Shown: piece after piece, positions 1 through 7,418 of the stretch | Layout of the letters: each line of letters opens with the position of its first letter | Position numbering within the stretch: position 1 is the first letter of the stretch | From: Gammaproteobacteria bacterium | GTDB lineage: Bacteria; Pseudomonadota; Gammaproteobacteria; Steroidobacterales; Steroidobacteraceae | Direction of reading: 5' to 3' | NCBI GenBank assembly: GCA_030040235.1 | Contig: JASHUC010000142.1 | Coordinates: 1-7,418 of the forward strand | Length of the DNA: 7,418 bases | The notes under the pieces: generated by a model | Databases searched by the model: none | What the model saw: the letters and a program-made list of their open reading frames with translations, nothing else | What the model was told of the DNA's origin: nothing | Position numbers and translations under genes: made by a program

Positions 1-369
1 AGCCCCGAACCCGTATACGAGCAAATCATTCGACAGATCCAGTTGGCGGTTCAGGAGGGTCGACTGTCTCCGGGCACTCCACTGCCTTCGATCCGTCAAC
101 TCGCGGGCGATCTCGACCTCAATCCCAACACGGTCGCGCGGGCTTACCGCGCCCTGGAGACGAACCGCGTCATCCAAACGGCAGGGAGCCGAGGGACATT
201 CGTTGGCAGCGACGCCCCCGGGCAGATCAGAACTCGAAATGGCCAGGACGCCGTGTTGCAGTTCACGGAGCTCATGACATCACTGATGAAGAAGGGCATG
301 TCGGCCAGCCAGATTGAAGCTGCCTTTCGCAGTGCGATCCGAACGGTACGCGCGAAGGGGGCACCGTGA
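1..369 (+). CDS. GntR-family (YtrA-type) transcriptional regulator, 5' end missing
   Basis: The frame is open from base 1 (reading SPEPVYEQIIRQIQ...) to TGA 367-369, so the true start is left of the window and probably only a few residues are missing. About 122 residues are visible. Residues ~3-70 form the GntR winged helix-turn-helix: the opening 'PVYEQIIRQI', then 'LPSIRQLAGDL' and 'NPNTVARAYRAL', the recognition-helix region, then the wing 'GSRGTFV'. Only ~50 residues follow, so there is no FadR, UTRA or aminotransferase effector domain; this short form is typical of the YtrA subfamily. YtrA-type proteins usually repress their own operon, often together with transporter genes. The membrane-protein gene starts 46 nt downstream and is probably co-transcribed. 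A TTG at 43 is not needed as a start because the conserved domain extends upstream of it. The ligand is unknown. Confidence 0.9.
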   Translation, partial: SPEPVYEQIIRQIQLAVQEGRLSPGTPLPSIRQLAGDLDLNPNTVARAYRALETNRVIQTAGSRGTFVGSDAPGQIRTRNGQDAVLQFTELMTSLMKKGMSASQIEAAFRSAIRTVRAKGAP

Positions 370-403
370 GTCCTTTCGCTCACATTCCGCCAAATCGTCG
401 AAC

Positions 404-407
404 GAGG
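404..407 (+). promoter_or_regulatory. Ribosome binding site of the membrane-protein gene
   Basis: GAGG lies 8 nt before ATG 416. It decides between this start and the longer open frame that overlaps the regulator. Confidence 0.6.
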
Positions 408-415
408 ATAGGGTT

Positions 416-1297
416 ATGATCACGTGGTTGGCTTATGGCCTCGCTCTAAGCCAGATTGTGCTGCTTTACGGCTTTTTCTTCCCGTTAGGCGTCCGGGCGA
501 CCCATGAGAGTTACCTCGCCAAAAACCGGCCGTGGATCGAGGATCATCCCACCTTTCGAGAGCGATTCCATCCGCGCTGCTCGATCTGGCTCTCCTACGT
601 CCTCGGATCAGCCTGGGTCGTGCTGCTCAGCTTCCTCTTCTTCCCCCCGATCGAGCGGGCCTGGCTGCTCCATTCGATCTTCTTCCCCCAAGCGGTATTC
701 CTCTATCCCGTACTTCTCTTCGCTCTCGTGGTGCTCGGTTACATCGGCATCGAGCACTTTCGCCTCTACCGGCAGATCCCGCTCGCCGCCAAGCGGCGCG
801 CATCGTTGATTCGCCGGGAACTGCGCGACTTTTTGAATCCGGGATGGACGTACCTGGGCTATCTCGTGTTGGCCGGGATCGTCGCCGTCAACGGCGTTGC
901 ATGGTACCGCGGCGTCGTCGATCGGCGAGGGGCTCTGCCCGGCGCGATGGCCGCAATCGTCTGCGCCGCGAGCGCTGCGGTCATGTTGAGAGTGAGTCTA
1001 CGGCGAAAAGACAGTCAGTTTGATGAGCTGTTCGCGACCTCCTTTCGGAAGTTCGAAGTGATTCTGGAACATGGTTTGCTGTACTTCGGCGTGCTGATGA
1101 GCGGCCTCGCCACCCTACACTTCGTGGGCCATGTCGCGGCGCCTTCGCCGGTCACCGAAATACTTGCGGTGAGCGTGGCATTGCAGCTCATAGTCCTTTA
1201 CGTTGTGCTCGGTATGCCATTTCATCGCAGAGGAAATCCTCCAAGCTCCGGCGGGGGAATACGATCGTCACTTGGGGAGAACCAGCGGGCCGGATAA
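416..1297 (+). CDS. Multi-pass membrane protein of unknown function (about 7 TM segments)
   Basis: I do not recognise this 293-residue protein. Hydrophobic stretches lie near residues 4-26, 57-77, 91-112, 144-164, 174-193, 219-241 and 246-268, giving six or seven membrane spans. Basic loops follow the third (around RLYRQIPLAAKRR) and fifth spans, and the C-terminal tail is polar and glycine/serine-rich. I see no ATP-binding, protease or kinase motif. I chose ATG 416 because GAGG at 404-407 precedes it by 8 nt and the first membrane span begins immediately; the same frame is open further upstream, but that part overlaps the regulator gene and is polar. It sits 46 nt after the YtrA-type regulator, so it is probably that regulator's target. 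YtrA operons usually encode an ABC ATPase next, and none is seen here. The polar tail ends just before a decayed esterase fragment, so the original C-terminus may have been altered by the rearrangement. Confidence 0.8.
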   Translation: MITWLAYGLALSQIVLLYGFFFPLGVRATHESYLAKNRPWIEDHPTFRERFHPRCSIWLSYVLGSAWVVLLSFLFFPPIERAWLLHSIFFPQAVFLYPVLLFALVVLGYIGIEHFRLYRQIPLAAKRRASLIRRELRDFLNPGWTYLGYLVLAGIVAVNGVAWYRGVVDRRGALPGAMAAIVCAASAAVMLRVSLRRKDSQFDELFATSFRKFEVILEHGLLYFGVLMSGLATLHFVGHVAAPSPVTEILAVSVALQLIVLYVVLGMPFHRRGNPPSSGGGIRSSLGENQRAG

Positions 1298-1302
1298 ACG
1301 AG

Positions 1303-1359
1303 CGGCAGCGGCCCTGACCGCCGGGGGTGCGACGTGAACGTGCGGCACGGCCGCTGCCG
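1303..1359. repeat. Inverted repeat, 11-bp arms, just after the membrane-protein stop
   Basis: CGGCAGCGGCC at 1303-1313 is perfectly complementary to GGCCGCTGCCG at 1349-1359, with 35 nt between. The right arm lies inside the esterase remnant and is also present in the intact-tail copy at 6868-6969, where it is simply coding sequence, so the pairing may be accidental. There is no T-run after it, so it is not a standard intrinsic terminator, although an RNA stem could form after the stop at 1297. Confidence 0.35.
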
Positions 1360-1443
1360 AACGGTCGCCAACTCGAGGCGCTGGACCGCTATCTCACGCG
1401 GGCGCGGCACCAGGAGCGCTCGCCAGCCCAAACGCAGCATTGA
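1327..1443 (+). pseudogene. Remnant 3' end of a type B carboxylesterase gene
   Basis: From 1342 to the TGA at 1441-1443 the sequence reads as the last 33 codons of a carboxylesterase, with '[15 protein letters not shown]' and the tail '[10 protein letters not shown]'. It matches the end of the broken esterase at 6868-6969 in about 96 of 102 bases by eye, including the same stop. Weaker, gapped similarity reaches back to about 1327; upstream of that there is no esterase sequence, because the membrane-protein gene ends at 1297. No start codon or ribosome binding site serves this fragment, so it is dead coding sequence. It resembles the 5899-6969 copy much more than the intact esterase at 3120-4700, which ends differently (AKKKQAN). 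It marks the left edge of the duplicated esterase segment. Confidence 0.85.
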
Positions 1444-1893
1444 TTCAGAGTCTCGCTCGCCGGAGTGGCTATCGAGCCTCGATTTGTGGAGCGACGAATG
1501 AGAATCGTACTGCCTGCCGCAGCCATCAGCGCCCTCTTCATGACCGCACCGGTGTTCGCTGCACCCTGCGCCGGCCTAACCGCCTTGAAATTGCCGGCCA
1601 CCACGATCACAGCGGCTGAGGTCGTCCCTGCCGGAGCTTTCAGGCCGCCCGGGCTGCGGCCGGATGCACTGCCTGCCGATGAGCTGCGAGCCTTCGAGCG
1701 CCTGCCCGCGTTCTGCCGTGTCGAGGGGGTCATCGCGCCCTCGAGCGATTCGCACATCGAGTTCGAGGTATGGATGCCGCTGAGCGGCTGGAACGGTAGG
1801 TACCTCGGCGTCGGCAACGGCGGGTTTGCAGGCAGTCTCATGTACTGGGCGCCCGACATATACACGAGCAACGTCCCCACTGTGCAGTCCGCC
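1342..1893 (+). repeat. Long direct repeat, left copy (esterase tail + spacer + tannase 5' end)
   Basis: This stretch is repeated at 6868-7418 in the same orientation, offset by 5,526 nt before the spacer and 5,525 nt after it, because the spacer differs by one base. Positions 1411-1464 and 1579-1663 are identical to their partners over 54 and 85 bases. Similarity is lowest over the last ~100 bases. The right copy is cut by the window edge, so the full repeat is probably longer. Confidence 0.9.
1488..1491 (+). promoter_or_regulatory. Ribosome binding site of the first tannase gene
   Basis: GGAG lies 6 nt before ATG 1498. The same site and spacing occur in the second copy (7013-7016 before ATG 7023). 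There an in-frame TGA at 7017-7019 rules out any upstream start, which supports ATG 1498 here over the in-frame GTG at 1465. Confidence 0.7.
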
Positions 1894-3087
1894 TTGATGG
1901 CCGGGTATGCGACTTCCTCCACGGATACCGGGCATGAGGCGGCATCATCGAGTGACGGCAAGTGGGCACTGGGCCATCGCGAGAAGATCATCGACTACGG
2001 CTACCGTGCCGTGCACGAAACCGCAGAGACGGCCAAGGCGATCATTCGCACCTTCTATCGCCGTGCTCCGGCGCATTCGTACTTCGACAGCTGCTCGAAC
2101 GGCGGCCGGCAGGGGCTGATGGAAGCGCAGCGTTATCCCGCGGACTACGACGGAGTGATCGCCGGCGCGCCCGCAGCGGCGATGACTCATCTTGTCGCCG
2201 GAGTCGAGTGGGACATCCAGGCCACCGAGAAGGACCCCGCCAGTTACATTCCGGCGAACAAGTGGCCAGCGGTCCAAGCGGCGGTATTCGCGCAGTGCGA
2301 CGCCCGCGACGAGCTAAAGGACGGGCTGATCGAGGATCCGAGGCGGTGCGATTTCAAGCCGAGTGTGCTCCTGTGTCACGGACCGGAGTCCCCGAGCTGC
2401 CTGACGGCGCCGCAGATTACGGCGCTGGAGAAGCTCTATGCCGGTCCGCGCGATTCGCACGGCAGGCAGATCTCCCCTGGGTTGGTGCCGGGAGGTGAGG
2501 CTCTCGGCGTTTCGGGCCGCGCTCCCGGCCAGAGCGCTATCGATGGCCTCGCTCAGCGCTGGGCCGAGCTCCTGCAGAGTCCTGACCGGGACTGGCTGAC
2601 CGACAACGTGGAGCACGACGCAGATCGCTTCGACGCAACATTGGGGCAGATCCTCAATGCCACGAATCTGGATCTGACGGCCTTCGAGACAAGAGGCGGC
2701 AAGCTGATCCTCTTCCAGGGCTGGAGCGATCCAGTGATTTCGCCACTCGCGACCATCGATTACTACCAGAGCGTGATCGCCCGGCTGGACCGCGCGAACG
2801 CCGAGCGCTTCACCCGTCTCTACATGGTTCCGGGCATGCCGCATTGCTTTGGAGGATCGGGGCCGAACACATTCGGCACCCCGATGCTGAGCGCTCTCGA
2901 CCGCTGGGTGGAGAAGGGCGTTGCGCCGCGGGCGATCGTCGCCACGAAATACCGGACGAACGGTGATCTGGCGAGCGGCATTGCGCGCACGCGTCCGCTG
3001 TGTCCCTATCCTCAGGTTGCGCGCTTCAAAGGAACGGGGAGCATCGATGTGGCGGCGAACTTCGCCTGCCGCACGCCGCCCCGATGA
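1498..3087 (+). CDS. Secreted tannase / feruloyl-esterase family hydrolase (copy 1, intact)
   Basis: A 529-residue serine esterase of the tannase/feruloyl esterase family (Pfam Tannase, PF07519), whose members cleave ester bonds of gallates, hydroxycinnamates or, in MHETase, a terephthalate monoester. A Sec signal peptide is visible (positive start MRIV, hydrophobic core, likely cleavage after 'APVFA' near residue 21), so it is periplasmic or outside the cell. The family's CS-D-HC triad is complete: Cys199-Ser200 in 'DSCSNGGRQG', Asp411 in 'GWSDP', and His449-Cys450 in 'PGMPHCFGG'; the two cysteines form the family's disulfide beside the active site. The lid between Ser200 and Asp411 carries a calcium-loop-like segment at residues 267-284 ('CDARDELKDG...DPRRC'). 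Length is normal for the family. ATG 1498 is chosen by its GGAG site and by comparison with copy 2. The carboxylesterase starts 32 nt after its stop, suggesting one operon. The substrate cannot be assigned. Confidence 0.93.
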   Translation: MRIVLPAAAISALFMTAPVFAAPCAGLTALKLPATTITAAEVVPAGAFRPPGLRPDALPADELRAFERLPAFCRVEGVIAPSSDSHIEFEVWMPLSGWNGRYLGVGNGGFAGSLMYWAPDIYTSNVPTVQSALMAGYATSSTDTGHEAASSSDGKWALGHREKIIDYGYRAVHETAETAKAIIRTFYRRAPAHSYFDSCSNGGRQGLMEAQRYPADYDGVIAGAPAAAMTHLVAGVEWDIQATEKDPASYIPANKWPAVQAAVFAQCDARDELKDGLIEDPRRCDFKPSVLLCHGPESPSCLTAPQITALEKLYAGPRDSHGRQISPGLVPGGEALGVSGRAPGQSAIDGLAQRWAELLQSPDRDWLTDNVEHDADRFDATLGQILNATNLDLTAFETRGGKLILFQGWSDPVISPLATIDYYQSVIARLDRANAERFTRLYMVPGMPHCFGGSGPNTFGTPMLSALDRWVEKGVAPRAIVATKYRTNGDLASGIARTRPLCPYPQVARFKGTGSIDVAANFACRTPPR

Positions 3088-3119
3088 TTGGGCCGTCCGC
3101 GCCAGAGAAAGGCGATTGC

Positions 3120-4700
3120 ATGAAAGGGTTGTGGCTCGGCGCGACGGTCGCTGCGGTTGCGCTGCTGTGTGTACGGCCGGCGGCCGCGCAGATCGGAATC
3201 GTCTCGGTGACGGGTGGGCGAGTGGAAGGCGTCACGGCCGACGGCGTCACCTCGTTCAAGGGCATCCCGTTCGCGGCGCCGCCCGTCGGTAACCTGCGCT
3301 GGCGGGCCCCGCATCCGGTCAGGGCGTGGAGCGGCATCAAGAAGGCCGACCACTTCGCACCAAGCTGCATGCAGGATCCGATGTGGGCACCGATCCTTGG
3401 ATCTCCGCCCGCCCTCAGCGAGGATTGTCTGTATCTTAACGTGTGGACGCCCGCCCGCTCGGCCCGCGCGCGGCTGCCGATCATGGTGTGGGTCTACGGC
3501 GGTGGCCTCACCCAGGGTACGACGAGTGCTCCGGTGTACGAGGGTACGCATCTCGCGGGCAAGGGCGTTGTTGTGGTCAGTGTCGCCTACCGGCTTGGTG
3601 CGCTCGGCTTCCTGGCCGATCCCGAGCTCAGCGGCGAATCGCCTTATCACGTTTCGGGAAACTATGGCGTGCTCGATCTGATAGCGGCTCTGCGATGGGT
3701 CCGGACGAACATCACGAAGTTCGGCGGCGACCCGTCGAGGGTGACGATCTTCGGCGAGTCGGCCGGTGGGAGCCTCGTGGCCGTGCTCGCCGCCTCGCCT
3801 CTTGCGAAGGGTCTGTTCCAGCGCGTGCTCTCGGAGAGCGGTGTCATATCCGGGGATGGCGGCCCCTCGATCTGGAGCAACATGCTCGCGGCCGAAACCA
3901 CCGGAGAGCACTTTCTGGCGAAGCTCGGCGTGCGCAACATTACGGCGGCCCGCGCGCTTTCGGCGGAAGCGCTCGTGAAGGCACTGGGAGAGCGCCAAAT
4001 ATTACCGGTGATCGATGGCCACCTGCTGCAGGGCAACTTATATGAGCTCTTTCAGGCGCACCGATTCAGCGACACTCCGCTACTGCTCGGCACGAACTCC
4101 GATGAGGGTAGAATGTTCGTGGCGCCGGGCGCCACGCCGGCACGGTTCGAAGCGCAGGTCCGGAAGCAATTCGGCTCCGATGCCGACGCGATTCTCGCCC
4201 TCTATCCTCATACGACCAACGCCGAGGCCGAGCAAGCCACGAGAGACGTGGAGCGGGACTCCCTGTTGGCGTGGAGCGCCTGGGCCTGGGCGAACCTGTA
4301 TTCAAGGAAGGACAACGATGACGTCTATCTATACTACTTCGATCGCTACTCGCCCCAGGCACCGCTCGGACCTACCCATAGCGCCGAGATCGGCTACGTC
4401 TTCGGCAATCTCGTGAGCACCGTGAAGGACGCGCCCTTTGCTTTGAGTGGTCCGCCAGGACCTGCCGACATTGCTCTGTCGAAGCTGATTCAGAGTTACT
4501 GGGTGAATTTTGCGCGAACCGGTGACCCCAACGGTCCCGCGCTCCCGCACTGGCCCGCCTTCAGCTCATCGTCCCAGCGAGTCATGTATCTCGACGCCCA
4601 TCCCCATGCCGGCCCGGTGCCGAACCTCAAGAAGCTCAAAGCCCTCGATGCCTACTTCGCGTGGCTGCGGGAAGAGGCGAAGAAGAAGCAAGCGAACTGA
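3120..4700 (+). CDS. Secreted type B carboxylesterase (intact copy)
   Basis: A 526-residue alpha/beta-hydrolase of the type B carboxylesterase family (Pfam COesterase, PF00135), which hydrolyses carboxylic esters. A signal peptide ends at 'VRPAAA|Q' (residues 1-23), so it is exported. Family landmarks run in order: '[14 protein letters not shown]' near residue 50, '[11 protein letters not shown]' from residue 101, the oxyanion-hole glycines 127-129 in 'YGGGL', nucleophile Ser214 in 'FGESAGG', acid Glu329 in 'GTNSDEG', and His420 in 'THSAEIGYVFG'. The triad is complete and the length normal. ATG 3120 has AAAGG at 3108-3112, 7 nt upstream, and begins the signal peptide; an in-frame GTG at 3000 overlaps the tannase gene and is rejected. 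It lies 32 nt after the tannase and 47 nt before the O-methyltransferase, so the three are probably co-transcribed. It is paralogous to the broken copy at 5899-6969. The natural substrate is unknown. Confidence 0.93.
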   Translation: MKGLWLGATVAAVALLCVRPAAAQIGIVSVTGGRVEGVTADGVTSFKGIPFAAPPVGNLRWRAPHPVRAWSGIKKADHFAPSCMQDPMWAPILGSPPALSEDCLYLNVWTPARSARARLPIMVWVYGGGLTQGTTSAPVYEGTHLAGKGVVVVSVAYRLGALGFLADPELSGESPYHVSGNYGVLDLIAALRWVRTNITKFGGDPSRVTIFGESAGGSLVAVLAASPLAKGLFQRVLSESGVISGDGGPSIWSNMLAAETTGEHFLAKLGVRNITAARALSAEALVKALGERQILPVIDGHLLQGNLYELFQAHRFSDTPLLLGTNSDEGRMFVAPGATPARFEAQVRKQFGSDADAILALYPHTTNAEAEQATRDVERDSLLAWSAWAWANLYSRKDNDDVYLYYFDRYSPQAPLGPTHSAEIGYVFGNLVSTVKDAPFALSGPPGPADIALSKLIQSYWVNFARTGDPNGPALPHWPAFSSSSQRVMYLDAHPHAGPVPNLKKLKALDAYFAWLREEAKKKQAN

Positions 4701-4737
4701 CGCGCGCGATGACCCATAACCAACGCCAACTTACGCC

Positions 4738-4742
4738 GAGAG
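4738..4742 (+). promoter_or_regulatory. Ribosome binding site deciding the O-methyltransferase start
   Basis: GAGAG lies 5 nt before ATG 4748. The earlier in-frame ATG at 4709 has no comparable site, and the residues it would add are polar and unlike the family. Confidence 0.5.
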
Positions 4743-4747
4743 CACCG

Positions 4748-7418
<2,671 letters not shown>

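Noticed and set aside
1440..1475. Possible promoter (TTGATT) before the first tannase
   Set aside because: TTGATT overlaps the esterase-remnant stop and no -10-like hexamer is found at 16-18 nt spacing. It is conserved in copy 2 because the whole segment is duplicated.
1465..1497. GTG 1465 as the start of the first tannase
   Set aside because: It would put 11 charged residues before the signal peptide, and the duplicate copy has a stop codon (7017-7019) in that leader, so the leader is not coding.
3012..3998. Long open frame on the - strand (328 codons) opposite the intact esterase
   Set aside because: It is opposite a gene with a complete set of family motifs, is arginine-rich as expected of a GC-rich antisense shadow, and shows no recognisable domain or ribosome site.

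Overview
The window is GC-rich bacterial DNA. Dense open frames, Sec signal peptides and the gene families present suggest a proteobacterium of the kind that carries many tannase-family and type B esterases, but nothing here fixes the taxon. Every gene I can support is on the + strand.

Layout. (1) Positions 1-1297 hold the tail of a small GntR/YtrA-type regulator, whose start lies left of the window, followed 46 nt later by an unrecognised protein with about seven membrane segments. (2) Positions 1298-1497 are not ordinary spacer. They contain the last ~34 codons of a lost type B carboxylesterase gene, about 94% identical to the end of the esterase copy at 5899-6969. (3) Positions 1498-5809 hold three intact, closely spaced genes: a secreted tannase/feruloyl-esterase family hydrolase, a secreted type B carboxylesterase, and a cytoplasmic SAM-dependent O-methyltransferase. 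(4) Positions 5899-6969 are a second type B carboxylesterase broken by two out-of-frame deletions. It keeps the nucleophile serine but has lost the acid and histidine of the triad. (5) Positions 7023-7418 are the start of a second tannase-family gene, about 84% identical in protein to the first, which runs off the right edge.

The main structural point is a duplication. The stretch 'esterase 3' end - spacer - tannase 5' end' occurs at 1342-1893 and again at 6868-7418, about 5.5 kb apart in the same orientation. It includes runs of 54 and 85 identical bases. The locus is therefore a tandemly amplified esterase cluster with one decayed esterase, one remnant tail and two tannase paralogues, and an O-methyltransferase lies between the units.

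Working together (inference): the two secreted esterases would hydrolyse an ester, plausibly an aromatic (hydroxycinnamate/gallate/phthalate-like) one, outside the cytoplasm. The O-methyltransferase would act inside the cell on a hydroxylated, probably aromatic, compound. The substrate cannot be read from the sequence. I see no RNA gene, CRISPR array, transposase or phage gene, and no convincing promoter or intrinsic terminator.
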